Below, one piece after another: positions 35,801 to 45,075 of a stretch of DNA of 64,000 bases. A program made the position numbers and the translations under genes. Source of the DNA: Actinacidiphila sp. DG2A-62 (lineage in GTDB: Bacteria; Actinomycetota; Actinomycetes; Streptomycetales; Streptomycetaceae); NCBI RefSeq assembly GCF_035825295.1, contig NZ_JAYMGI010000002.1, positions 3,016,001 to 3,080,000 on the forward strand. Reading direction: 5' to 3'. The number at the start of each line of letters is the position of its first letter. The stretch's first letter is position 1. The notes beneath the pieces are model-generated. The model worked only from the letters and a program-made list of their open reading frames with translations. It made no database searches and had not been told where the DNA came from.

Positions 35801-37150
35801 CCAGGAACGTACCGGTGGCGTCGGTGACTCTGCCGGATCTGGCGAACGGCGTTGCGGGGCGCACCCCGGGCCTCCACATCTTCGGGATGGCGGTACGCGA
35901 CACGACGTCGGGCCCCGACAGCTCGCGGTGGACGGGGGCCTGGAGTTCGCCGAGTGAAGCCAGCGCCGTGAACTTCACGGGCACGGACTACGGTGACCAG
36001 ACGTTCAGAATCGCCGCCAGGCCCAGCGTGAGTGGACACGCGGTCCGGATCAAGCTCTCGAACCGCGGCGGCGTCGCACCGCTGACCATCGACCATCTGA
36101 CGTTCGCCCAACAGGCGACGGGCGCGGCGTCTGTCGCCGCGCCGACGGACGTGACCTTCAACGGTTCGGGTCACATCGTCATCCCCATCGGGGGAAAAAT
36201 ACAGTGACCCTCTCACGACACCCGTCACGGCTGACCAACCCGTGCTGATCAGTTTCCATCTGGCCAGCACGGTGCATTACATCGCCTATCACTCGCAGGC
36301 ACCGGCAGCCGTCAGTTACCTCAGCGCGCCGGGCAGCGGAGATCACACAGCCGACGTCTCGGCATCTGCGTTCACCGGGACCGGCACCACCTCTGGCTAC
36401 TTCAGCGATGTCGTCACCGGCGTCGATGTCGTCACCGACACCGACACGCAGACCGTCGACGTCATCGGCGACAACTTGGTGGACGACGACATATCCGGAA
36501 CCCACCCGCTGCGGGGAGACGGGCGATGGAGACTGGCCGGCAGAATCGCCACCGCCGTGCAGGCGGATACGAGTGGAAACGCGCATTACGGAGTGGTCGC
36601 GGGCGACATCCACGAAAACCGCATCTCCGTCGACGCCGCCCACGGGCACGGAGGAGGCTATTCACTTCTCACTCGACTGAGTTACGACATCCTCTCGGAA
36701 CCGAACCTCACTACGGTGGTCGTCGACGAGGGTCTTCAGGACATCGTCTACGGCACCGACGACACGGCGCTCACCACTGCCTATCAAGTCTTGCTCGACC
36801 AACTGAAGGCATGGGGCATCAGGGCAGTCGTCATGAACCTCACGCCATGCGAAGGCTATGCGGGCTGCACGGCCGCCGCTGACGAGAACCGCCAGGCGGT
36901 GAATGTGTGGATCAGCGATCTCACCGCTGCCATTCCGCCCGGCGTCCAGTCGCTGGACGCGAATGCCGCTGTGGCCGTGGACGACCCGAACAGCACTACG
37001 GACCCGGCACAGCAGCAGATCAGCAGCCAGGCAGCACCGCTGGACTTCGACGCCGGTGACCACGTCAACCTGTCCGCCGACGGCTACGCGGCGTTGGCGG
37101 CTGTTGTCACCAATGATCTGACGGTGCTTGGGCCGTCGGTGGCGGGTTAG
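32881..37150 (+). pseudogene. Secreted multidomain SGNH/GDSL-type protein, split by an apparent frameshift
   Basis: ATG 32881 (AGGGG nearby) starts a signal peptide (RKKNGRWRSAFVAGILLAG, ending AASAAA). Next comes the same VPVRV...VLPDVDLRVTAT...LVVKS module as the LamG protein at 2112-5812, a DNRLRE-like domain with Cys (SYFQLGLPSVIRGTTTHIVS), Ig-like units and a carbohydrate-binding-like segment. The frame stops at 36207. A second frame, in phase with SDPLTTPVTADQPVLISFHL, continues to 37150 with an SGNH-hydrolase-like domain: block I VIGDNLVDDD (usual GDS replaced by GDN), LTTVVVDEGLQDI, and C-terminal DHVNLSADGYAALA supplying Asp and His. The switch falls in GGGGGAAAAA at 36190-36199 and equals one extra base. 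The missing nucleophile Ser suggests a non-catalytic or altered domain. Confidence 0.75.
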
Positions 37151-37167
37151 GAGCCGCTGAGACGCCA

Positions 37168-37199
37168 AAGGCGGGTCCGGGGTGAGCCGGGCCCGCCTT
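37168..37199. terminator. Bidirectional terminator between convergent genes
   Basis: AAGGCGGGTCCGG and CCGGGCCCGCCTT form a 13-bp stem with one G-U pair around a 6-base loop, between the ends of the SGNH gene and the LAETG gene. Confidence 0.8.
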
Positions 37200-37227
37200 C
37201 GCGGTGGTACGGGTGAAGCGTGGTGCC

Positions 37228-38109
37228 TCAGGCGGCGTCGCCGCGGCGGGCGAGGCGCGGGGTGAGGCGGAAGCCGACGCCGCCGGCGATCAGGGTCGCG
37301 GCGCCGATGATCATGAAGGTGGTGCCGCTGGAGCCGGTCTCCGCGAGTTGGCTCGTGGTCTGGCCCTGCGCGACCTGCGCGGTGTTGTCGGTGCCGGGGT
37401 TGTTGTTCCCGCAGTCGACGCTGTCACCGGTCAGGGTGCAGGTGTTGTCGTTCCCGCCCGAGGTCGAGGTGCCCCCGGAGGTCGAGGTGCCCCCGGACGT
37501 CGAGGTGCCGCCGGAGGTCGAAGTGCCGCCCGAAGACGACGACCCCCCGGTCGTGGAGCTGCCGCCAGACGTCGAGGTGCCGCCTGTCGTCGAAGAACCA
37601 CCGGTGGTCGGCGTGCCGCCGTTGTCACCGCCCGTCGTCGGGGTTCCACCGCTGTCACCACCGGTGGTCGGCGTGCCGCCGTTGTCACCACCGGTCGTCG
37701 GGGTTCCACCGCTGTCACCACCGGTGGTCGGCGTGCCGCCGTTGTCACCACCGGTCGTCGGGGTTCCACCGCTGTCACCACCGGTGGTCGGCGTGCCGCC
37801 GTTGTCACCACCGGTCGTCGGGGTTCCACCGCTGTCACCACCCGTCGTGGGCGTACCGCCGCTGTCACCACCGGTCGTCGGCGTACCGCCGTCCTCGCCA
37901 CCGGTCGGGATCGTGCCACCGCTGTCGTCACCGCTGGTGCCGTCCTCGCTCTGACCGAGCTGGACGCCGATGTGGAGGCCCGTGGAGGTGTTGCTGCCGT
38001 CGTTGGTGACGGCCTGGGCCGCGCCGACCGCGGTCAGGGACGCGCCTGCCGCGATCACGGTCGCGGCTGCGAGACGCGTGATGCGGACGCGCGTGGTGCG
38101 CTTGCTCAT
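37228..38109 (-). CDS. LAETG sortase-anchored surface protein with Gly/Thr repeats
   Basis: A 293-residue wall protein. Signal peptide: SKRTTRVRITRLAAATVIAA to AQA. A long low-complexity stalk (about residues 65-220) is made of 10-residue GGTPTTGGDS/GGTPTTGGDN units and then GGTSTSGGSST units. A two-Cys segment follows (CTLTGDSVDCGNN). The end is the sorting signal LAETG, a hydrophobic helix (TTFMIIGAATLIAGGVGF) and a basic tail RLARRG. LAXTG is the class E sortase signal used by chaplins in Streptomyces. It should be exposed on the cell or hyphal surface. A terminator separates it from the convergent SGNH gene. Confidence 0.85.
   Translation of the reverse strand: MSKRTTRVRITRLAAATVIAAGASLTAVGAAQAVTNDGSNTSTGLHIGVQLGQSEDGTSGDDSGGTIPTGGEDGGTPTTGGDSGGTPTTGGDSGGTPTTGGDNGGTPTTGGDSGGTPTTGGDNGGTPTTGGDSGGTPTTGGDNGGTPTTGGDSGGTPTTGGDNGGTPTTGGSSTTGGTSTSGGSSTTGGSSSSGGTSTSGGTSTSGGTSTSGGTSTSGGNDNTCTLTGDSVDCGNNNPGTDNTAQVAQGQTTSQLAETGSSGTTFMIIGAATLIAGGVGFRLTPRLARRGDAA
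37621..37860. repeat. 60-bp tandem repeats in the LAETG stalk
   Basis: A 60-bp unit, itself two related 30-bp halves, repeats about four times; two consecutive copies (37681-37740 and 37741-37800) are identical. The exact identity implies recent expansion or gene conversion and makes length variation likely. Confidence 0.85.
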
Positions 38110-38466
38110 GTGTGAAGAACCCCCAGTGAGTCAACTGCTTCGGGGCCGCGCAGACATGGGCGGGTGCGGTGCCACTGGAGGGACCGGATGCGCTCGCCCC
38201 CGTGCGCTTACGCCTCAATCATGCGCATGCCGCGCAACACCCTCGCGGCTTTCCCGGGGACCGTCAAGGTCATTAAGCACGCAATGGGTGAATTGCCCAC
38301 GCCTGCCCATCAGTTCTGCACAGCACTGTGACATGAACGATGCCGGGACCCTCCCCGGAAGCACACCTTCCGCCTCGGGCCCGGCACCTCACCGCCGCGC
38401 GCGCCCGCCGGCCACGCTCCGGCCACGCGCCGATCGCGCTCCGGCTATTTTCCGACCGCGCTCCGG
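38110..38466. other. Intergenic region between the LAETG gene and prfB
   Basis: 357 bp with no supported gene. It should contain the promoter of the LAETG gene on the minus strand. GCGCTCCGGCTA occurs twice near 38437-38470. No RNA gene is seen. Confidence 0.45.
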
Positions 38467-39582
38467 CTACTCCCCGCTCTTCTCACGGGACTTGCGCCAG
38501 CGGATCCCCGCCTCGATGAAGCCGTCGATGTCGCCGTCGAGCACCGCCTGCGGGTTGCCCACCTCGAAGTCGGTGCGCAGATCCTTGACCATCTGGTACG
38601 GGTGCAGGACGTACGAACGCATCTGGTTGCCCCAGGAGTTGCCGCCGTCGCCCTTGAGCGAGTCCATCAGCGCCTGCTCCTCCTGGCGGCGCCGCTCCAG
38701 CAGCTTGGCCTGGAGGACGTTCATCGCGCTCGCCTTGTTCTGGATCTGCGAGCGCTCGTTCTGGCAGGAGACCACGATGCCGGTGGGGATGTGGGTGATG
38801 CGCACCGCGGAGTCCGTGGTGTTGACGCCCTGACCGCCGGGACCGGACGCCCGGTAGACGTCGACGCGGAGGTCCGACTCGTCGATCTCGACGTGGTCGG
38901 ACTGCTCGACCACCGGCAGCACCTCGACGCCGGCGAAGGACGTCTGGCGGCGGCCCTGGTTGTCGAACGGCGAGATGCGCACCAACCGGTGCGTGCCCTG
39001 CTCCACCGACAGGGTGCCGTAGGCGTACGGCGCCTTGACCGTGAAGGTGGTCGACTTGATGCCGGCCTCCTCCGCGTACGAGGTCTCGTAGACCTCGGTC
39101 GGGTAGCCGTGGCGCTCGGACCAGCGCAGGTACATCCGCTGGAGCTGCTCGGCGAAGTCCGCGGCGTCCACGCCGCCGGCCTCGGCGCGGATGTTGACCA
39201 GCGCCTCGCGGGCGTCGTACTCGCCGGACAGCAGGGTGCGGACCTCCATCTCGTCCAGCGCCTTGCGGACCGACTCCAGCTCGCCCTCGGCCTCGGCGCG
39301 GGTGTCCGCGTCGTCCTCGGCCTCGGCCAGTTCGAAGAGCACGGCCAGGTCGTCGATCCGGCCGCGCAGGGCCTCGACCTTGCGCAGCTCGGCCTGGAGG
39401 TGCGACAGCCGGCTGGTGATCTTCTGCGCGTTCTCGGGGTCGTCCCACAGGGAGGGGGCCGCGGCCTGCTCCTCCAGCGCGGCGATATCGGCCCGCATCC
39501 GGTCCAGGTCGAGGACGGCCTCGATCGACCCCATGGTCGAGGAGAGGGACTTCAGTTCTTCGGATACATCGACGATCGCCAC
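38467..39582 (-). CDS. prfB: Peptide chain release factor 2
   Basis: A 371-residue class I release factor that ends translation at UGA and UAA. The codon-recognition tripeptide SPF is in [16 protein letters not shown] and the catalytic GGQ in [17 protein letters not shown] 39582 gives the family start [17 protein letters not shown]; a much longer open frame upstream is Arg/Pro-rich and rejected. The frame is continuous near residue 25, so the autoregulatory +1 frameshift of E. coli prfB is absent. In related genomes prfB sits close to ftsE; here the toxin island intervenes. Confidence 0.95.
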   Translation of the reverse strand: MAIVDVSEELKSLSSTMGSIEAVLDLDRMRADIAALEEQAAAPSLWDDPENAQKITSRLSHLQAELRKVEALRGRIDDLAVLFELAEAEDDADTRAEAEGELESVRKALDEMEVRTLLSGEYDAREALVNIRAEAGGVDAADFAEQLQRMYLRWSERHGYPTEVYETSYAEEAGIKSTTFTVKAPYAYGTLSVEQGTHRLVRISPFDNQGRRQTSFAGVEVLPVVEQSDHVEIDESDLRVDVYRASGPGGQGVNTTDSAVRITHIPTGIVVSCQNERSQIQNKASAMNVLQAKLLERRRQEEQALMDSLKGDGGNSWGNQMRSYVLHPYQMVKDLRTDFEVGNPQAVLDGDIDGFIEAGIRWRKSREKSGE

Positions 39583-39659
39583 GTGGCCCAGCCTACCGGC
39601 TGGTCGTGCGAACGACGCCGCCCCGCTCGCCGCCGCGGTCCAGCCCCCCGCTCCCCCGG

Positions 39660-42156
39660 CTACGCCGGCGCCGTCGCCCTCGTGAGCGTCCCGTGCGCGG
39701 TCGGCGCGTACAGCTCCAGCGTCCCGGCGGCGCCCGCCGCGCCGACGGGGCCGCCGCCGAGCCCGGCCGGCAGCGGCGTCGCGGGTCCCTGGAGCGCCGA
39801 CGCCCGGCCGGCGGCGAACACGTACAGCCGGCCGCCCGCGACCAGCGCCTCCGGACGGCCGGCCCCCGCCGCGTCCAGGCCGTCGACCACGGACGACGGC
39901 CGCCACGCGCCGCCGGAGAACGGCAGCCGCAGCACCGCGCCGTCCGCCTTGCGGACCACGAACGCCTCCAGCGTGCCGCGCCCGCGCGAGACCAGGGCCG
40001 GCGCGGAGGTGATCCGCCCGGCGGTCGGCACGAGCGCCCAGGCGTTCCAGCGGCCGTCCACCAGCGACGCCGTCACCAGGTCGCCGCCGACCCGGTCCAC
40101 CAGGTCGATCCGGCCGGGTTCGGAGGAGGCCGCGGCCGGGGCCGCGTCGAAGTGCGTCCGCTCGTCCACCTGCGACCAGGCGTTCCAGGAGCCCGCGCCG
40201 GCCGCGCCGGACGCCGGGCCGGTGTACGTGCGCCGGTACAGCAGCCCGTCCGTGCCGGCCGCGAACAGGTCGATCCGCCCGGCCCGCGCCGAGACGACCG
40301 CGGGGTCGCCCTGGGTGCTTATCCCGGTGAGCTTGTGCCAGGGGCCGTAGCCGGAGCCGTCCCGGGTCACGTACCAGACGTTCTTGTCCTCGCCGCGCGC
40401 GAAGACGTACGTCGTGTGGCCGAGGACGACCGCGCGCGGGCCGCCGGTCAGGGGCACGCCCGCCGCCGGCACGTCCTGCGCGGCGCTCCACCGGGGCAGG
40501 GCGACGGGAGCGCCGGTGCGGCCCTGGGGCGAGGCGGCGCCCGCGGTGGGCGCGGTCGGGGTGCCGCCGCGACCGGCGGTCGGCGCGACGGACGAGCGGG
40601 CGGCGCCGTCCGCCGAGGTGTCGGGCGCGGCGGACCGGTCGTCGGTGGAGGCGCCCGGGTCCTTGCCGCTGCCGCCGTGGTCGGAGCCGGAGGAGCCCGC
40701 GGAGGCGATGCCCCAGCCGCCGAGCCCGGCGACGGCCAGCGCCGCGGCGGCAGCGGCGGCGAACTTGATCCGGCGGCTGCGCACCGCGTCGGAGACCGCG
40801 CGGTGGCGGGGGCTGGCGGGGCGGTCGGGCGCGGAGGCCCGCAGGGCGCCGGCGCCCGGCCCGCGGCCGTGCCTTTGCCGGTCCCGCCGTGTCCGGCGCC
40901 GTTCTTCCCGGTCTTCCCGGCGCCCCGGCCGCCCGCGCCCTTGCCCGCGGCCCGTCCGGCGCGCGAGGCGGCGCCGTACCCGGCCAGCTCGTCCGCGGTC
41001 GGCAGTCTGATGCTGGTGTGGGTGTCCCGGCTGGAGTCGGGCGCCGCGCCGCGCACCAGCGGTACGGCACCGCGCCGCCGGTCGGCGAAGCCGGTCACGG
41101 GCGCGGCGGGAGCGCCCGCGCCGCCGGTCGTCGGGCCGCCGACGCCGCCGCTCGCGACTCCGGGACCGCCGGCCGCCCCGGGGGCACCGGAGACGCCGGA
41201 GACGCCGGAAGCGCCGGGAACCCCTGCCGCGGCGGCGGCGCCCGCGGCCCCCGGCTCCGCGTCCTCGTCCGCGTAACCGTTCTCCGCCGCCGCGCCGTCC
41301 GCGCCCGGCGGCGCCACGTCCAGGGCCGGCAGCCCGGCCAGGTGCGGCAGCAACTCCCGCAGCCGGCCCCGAGTTCGCCCGCGGTCAGCCGGGAGGCGGG
41401 CGCCTTGGCCAGGCACTGCGCGAGGATCTGCCACAGCTCGTCCGGCAGGTCCGGCAGCGGCTGCACCGACTCGGTGACGTGCCGCCGCAGCACCGCGCCG
41501 GGGTGCCCGCCGCCGAACGGCGTGAAGCCCGCGAGCAGTTCGTACAGCACGGTGGCCAGCGCGTAGATGTCGACCGAGGCGCGCGGCGGCAGGCCCTCGA
41601 TGATCTCGGGCGCGAGGTAGTCGGGGGTGCCGATGATCCGGGTCGCGCGGGTGCGGCGCGGGGAGTCCACCAGGCGGGCGATGCCGAAGTCGGTGAGCAG
41701 CGCGGGCGGCGCGCCGCCGGGTCCGGCCGGGGCGGCCGAGTCCAGCAGGACGTTCTCGGGTTTGACGTCGCGGTGCACCACCCCGCCCGCGTGGGCGGCG
41801 GCCAGGCCGTCGGCCACGTCGGCGGCGATGGCGACGGCGGCCTCGGGGGTCAGCCGGCGCTCGCGCTCCAGCCGGGAGCGCAGGTCGGTGCCGCGCACCA
41901 GGTCCATCACCAGCGCGAGGTCGGCGCCGTCCACCACCAGGTCGCGGATGCCGACGACGCGCGGGTGGTCCAGGGACAGCAGCGCGGTGCGCTCCTGCAC
42001 GAAGCGGCCGACGAGGTCCTGGTCGGAGGCGAGGTCCTCGCGCAGCAGCTTGATGGCGACCGGGCCTTCCGGGCCCTCGCCGAGCCACACCGTGCCGGCG
42101 GAACCCCGCCCGAGCACCTGGTGGGCGGTGTACCGGCTGCCGATCTTCCTGGCCAA
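39660..42156 (-). pseudogene. Membrane Ser/Thr protein kinase with extracellular domain, two apparent frameshifts
   Basis: TTG 42156 (GGAGGAG and GGAG upstream) starts a PknB-like kinase: P-loop GRGSAGTVW, Lys in VAIKLL, VVHRDVKPEN, LTDFGIARL, GTPDYLAPE. At about 41367 (a C4/G4 run) the frame changes. The linker then reads LRELLPHLAGLPALDVAPP with Ala/Gly/Pro-rich sequence. At about 40850-40870 it changes again to a frame encoding a membrane helix ([20 protein letters not shown]) and an extracellular beta-propeller-like domain ([50 protein letters not shown]), ending at 39660. Both changes equal loss of one base. The intact protein would be a one-pass sensor kinase of the PkaA/PkaB type beside prfB. 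The disruptions look more like sequence errors than decay. Confidence 0.75.
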
Positions 42157-42290
42157 GGCTGCTCCGACTCCTCCGAAGGTCCGTCGCGTTGGCGACAAAG
42201 CTACGCGGAACCAAGGCCGTTCGGGGTACGCGTGGACGGTGAGGAGTCGTTCTGCCGGAGAAATCACCCTCCGGAAGTCGACAAATCCCC

Positions 42291-42331
42291 ACGCCAGGTG
42301 TTACGTCCGCCCTCACGCCAGGTGTGACGTC
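42291..42331. repeat. Paired 17-bp direct repeats upstream of the first kinase
   Basis: ACGCCAGGTGTTACGTC (42291-42307) and ACGCCAGGTGTGACGTC (42315-42331) differ at one base and start 24 bp apart, about 135 bp before the TTG start. This is a plausible activator or repressor site. Confidence 0.4.
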
Positions 42332-42429
42332 AGCTCCGCGCGGACTCCCCCGCCGAGCGGCGGGGCGCGGTGGCGGGGCCCGGTGGCGCGACACGTGCGG
42401 CGGGACCCGAGCGGCGGGACCCGGCCCGG

Positions 42430-44247
42430 TCAGTTGCCCGAGCCGCCCGACCCGCCGCCGGAGTCACCGGTGATCGCGGAGACCTTGTCCCAGGCGGTGT
42501 GGACCCAACTCGACGTCGCGTCCCACAGGTTGCGCGTGCTGTTCACCCAGTCGGGCAGCGGCGTGGTGTACCAGACCACCACGAAGATCACGATCAGCAC
42601 GAGGATCACCGTCAGGCAGCCCTTGAGGCAGCCGAGGCCGGGGATCTTCATCGGGTTGGCGCCGCGGCGGCGTTCGCGCGGCGCGCGCGGTTCGGGGGCG
42701 GGGCGCTCGGGAGCGGCCGGGCGCCGCGGCTCGTACCGCTGCGGCTGGGGCTCGTAGCGCTGCGGCTGGTACTGCTGCGGCGCGTGGCCGCCCTGCTGCC
42801 CCTGGCCGTAGCCGCCGCCCTGCTGCTGGTACGGCTGCCCGGACCGGCCGCCGTACGCCTGTTGCCCCTGGCCGTAGTGCTGTCCTTGGCCGTACTGCTG
42901 CCCGCCGTACTGCTGCTGCGGCGGCGCGGGGGCCTGCTGCGGCTGGCGGCGCGGGCGGCGGCGCAACGGGTCCTGCTCGGGGGCGAGGTACTGGACCTCG
43001 GTCTGCTCGTTGCGGTGCCGGGCGGCGCTGAGCTGCGACTCCCAGGGGTGCGGGCCCTGCGCCTGCGCGGGCTCCCCGGGCTGTCCCTGCTGCCCCGAGT
43101 CGGGCACCGGCGGCAGCACGCGCGTGCCGTCGCCGCCGCGCGGGCCCTGTCCGGCCGCCCCCGCCGCCCCGGCCGCGTCCGCGGGCAGCATGCGCGTCGC
43201 GGCGTCCGGGTCGTACGCGGGCGCGGCCGAGCCGCCGGGCAGCACCTGCGTCGGGTCCGCGCCGGGCGCGGCGGAGCCGGCGGGCAGCACCTGCGTGGGG
43301 TCCGCGTCCGAACCGCCCTGGCCGGCGCCGGTGCCGGGCACGGGCGTGGGCTCGGCGTCCGGGCCGAGCAGCGCGGCGACCCCGAGCGCGGCCTCGGCCT
43401 GCGCGGGAGTGGCCCGCGCGCCGACGCCGGCCGCGACCACCCGCAGCGCCCTGGCCAGATTCTCCGCGCTCGGCCGCTGGTCGGGGTCCTTGCGCAGGCA
43501 GCGCTCGATGACCGTCCACAGCGGCTCGGGCACGCCGGAGGCGCGCGCCGGCTGCTCGTGGAGATGCGCCTGGAGCACCTCGATCGCGTTCTCGCCGCGG
43601 AACGGGGGGCGGCCGGTGACCAGCTCGTACAGCAGCACGCCCGCGCCGTAGACGTCCACCGCGGAGGTCTGCGGGCGGCCCTGCGCGGACTCCGGCGCGA
43701 CATAGGCGGGGGTGCCGACGAACTCGTGGGTGCGGGTCACGCCGGGCGAGTCGGCGAGCCGCGCGATGCCGAAGTCGGTGAGCATCGGGTGCATCCGCTC
43801 GGCGCCGTCCTCGCCCGCGACGGTCGCGAGCAGCACGTTCGCCGGCTTCAGGTCGCGGTGCACGATGCCGTCGGCGTGGCTGGCGGCCAGCGCGTCGGCG
43901 ACGGCGGCGGTCAGCAGCGCGGCGCCGATCGGGCTGAACGGGCCGTTCTCACGCAGGTAGCGGTGCAGGTCGGGGCCGTCGACCAGGTCCATCACCAGGG
44001 CGAGCAGATCGCCCTCGACGACCAGGTCGCGGACCCGGACGATGTGCGGGTGGCGCAGCCTGACCAGCGCGGAGCGCTCGCGCAGGAAGCGCATCACCAC
44101 GTCCGGGTCGCCGGCCAGCTCCTCCTTGAGCACCTTGACGGCGACGGCGCTGCCCTCGTCGTCGCGCACCCGCCCGCGCCAGACGGTGCCCGTGGCGCCG
44201 CGCCCGAGCGGCTCCTCGATGAGGTACTTGCTGCCTACCGGCCGCAC
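42430..44247 (-). CDS. PkaA/PkaB-like membrane Ser/Thr protein kinase
   Basis: A 605-residue kinase. Kinase domain 1-270: GRGATGTVWRG, VAVKVLKEEL, IVHRDLKPANVLL, LTDFGIARLADS, FVGTPAYVAPES, VDVYGAGVLLYELVTG. A long linker contains repeated Thr motifs ADPTQVLPAGS, ADPTQVLPGGS, AATRMLPAD and GTRVLPPV, then Gln/Tyr/Gly-rich sequence (QQYGGQQYGQGQHYG). One membrane helix near residue 545 (GCLTVILVLIVIFVVVWY) and a short extracellular tail follow. GTG 44247 is the start. There are no PASTA repeats. It is divergent from the FHA/FtsK-like gene; phospho-Thr in TQVLP-type motifs would be natural ligands for that FHA domain. Confidence 0.88.
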   Translation of the reverse strand: MRPVGSKYLIEEPLGRGATGTVWRGRVRDDEGSAVAVKVLKEELAGDPDVVMRFLRERSALVRLRHPHIVRVRDLVVEGDLLALVMDLVDGPDLHRYLRENGPFSPIGAALLTAAVADALAASHADGIVHRDLKPANVLLATVAGEDGAERMHPMLTDFGIARLADSPGVTRTHEFVGTPAYVAPESAQGRPQTSAVDVYGAGVLLYELVTGRPPFRGENAIEVLQAHLHEQPARASGVPEPLWTVIERCLRKDPDQRPSAENLARALRVVAAGVGARATPAQAEAALGVAALLGPDAEPTPVPGTGAGQGGSDADPTQVLPAGSAAPGADPTQVLPGGSAAPAYDPDAATRMLPADAAGAAGAAGQGPRGGDGTRVLPPVPDSGQQGQPGEPAQAQGPHPWESQLSAARHRNEQTEVQYLAPEQDPLRRRPRRQPQQAPAPPQQQYGGQQYGQGQHYGQGQQAYGGRSGQPYQQQGGGYGQGQQGGHAPQQYQPQRYEPQPQRYEPRRPAAPERPAPEPRAPRERRRGANPMKIPGLGCLKGCLTVILVLIVIFVVVWYTTPLPDWVNSTRNLWDATSSWVHTAWDKVSAITGDSGGGSGGSGN

Positions 44248-45075
44248 GTCGTGTGCTCCCTCGCTTGTCGTGCCCGTCGTGACTGTCGTCGACCGCTCGC
44301 GTCCGCTCGCGCCCGTTTGTGGCTGCTCGCGTCCTGCTCGCGTCTGCTTGTGTCCGCTCGCGTCCGCGTGGGTGCGGCCGCGGTCCGCCCGCCGCGGTGC
44401 CGCCCTCCGGCGCCGGTCCGGTCCGCGCCGGGGCCCGGCGGGCTCCGGCGGTGTGCGGACCAGCGTAGTGCCGCGCGCGGGACCACCGCCGGATTCCCAG
44501 GTAGGACGCCGGTCGGGCGCGGATGGTTGCCCGGAACGGCTCCGCGTACGGCCGTCCGGGCGAGACCCCGGGCGAGACCCCGGGCGGGGACTGGGCGGGT
44601 ACGTGCCCTTGGCCGGGCGGGTACGTGCCCAGGGCCGGGCGGGTCCCCGGTGAGGCCGCCGCGAGCAGCCCCGGAGGCCGGCTCGGCGCGGTCCGCGTCA
44701 CCCCGCCGGGTGATCGTCGGCCCGCGGTCGCGTGATCGTCGGCCGATCGGTCAAGATCACCGGAGGCGGTACCGGCGTCCGGCTGTCCCCGGCGGGTGGG
44801 AGGATGGACCGCGCGGGCGTGCGCGCGGCGGTGTGACGCCGGGTGTGCGCGCCCTGCCGCGCCCGCCGCCCGTGCGGTACGTGGTGGTGTGGGCGGTGGG
44901 CGGTGCGGGCGCCGTACGGGGCGGCGCGGGCACCTGACGCCGCGTGACGTGTGCGGCCGCCCCGGTCCGGTGCCGGGCGGGCGCGGTGCGGGGCGCCGTG
45001 GGGAGGGACTCCCGCGGGCGGGTCCGCGCCAGGGTGATCACAGGGGTGATCAGGGGAGAAGGGACCGCGGACGAG
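44248..45075. other. Long divergent intergenic region with direct repeats
   Basis: 828 bp between the kinase and the FHA/FtsK-like gene, without a gene I can support. It contains several short repeats: GCTCGCGTCC-type units at 44295-44370, GGCGAGACCCCGG twice at 44567-44590, GGGCGGGTACGTGCCC twice at 44595-44635, and GTGATCGTCGGCC twice at 44709-44745. It must hold both promoters. Open frames here have no convincing codon pattern. Confidence 0.5.

Noticed and set aside
37440..37925. Regular repeats that could suggest a CRISPR array
   Set aside because: The repeats are coding, have no unique spacers, and lie inside the LAETG protein; no cas genes are present.
38467..39582. Programmed frameshift in prfB
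   Set aside because: The reading frame is continuous from the GTG start through the GGQ motif; no early UGA is present.
39583..41070. A very long N-terminal extension of release factor 2
   Set aside because: Upstream residues are Arg/Pro/Ala-rich shadow of the kinase gene; GTG 39582 gives the normal family length.
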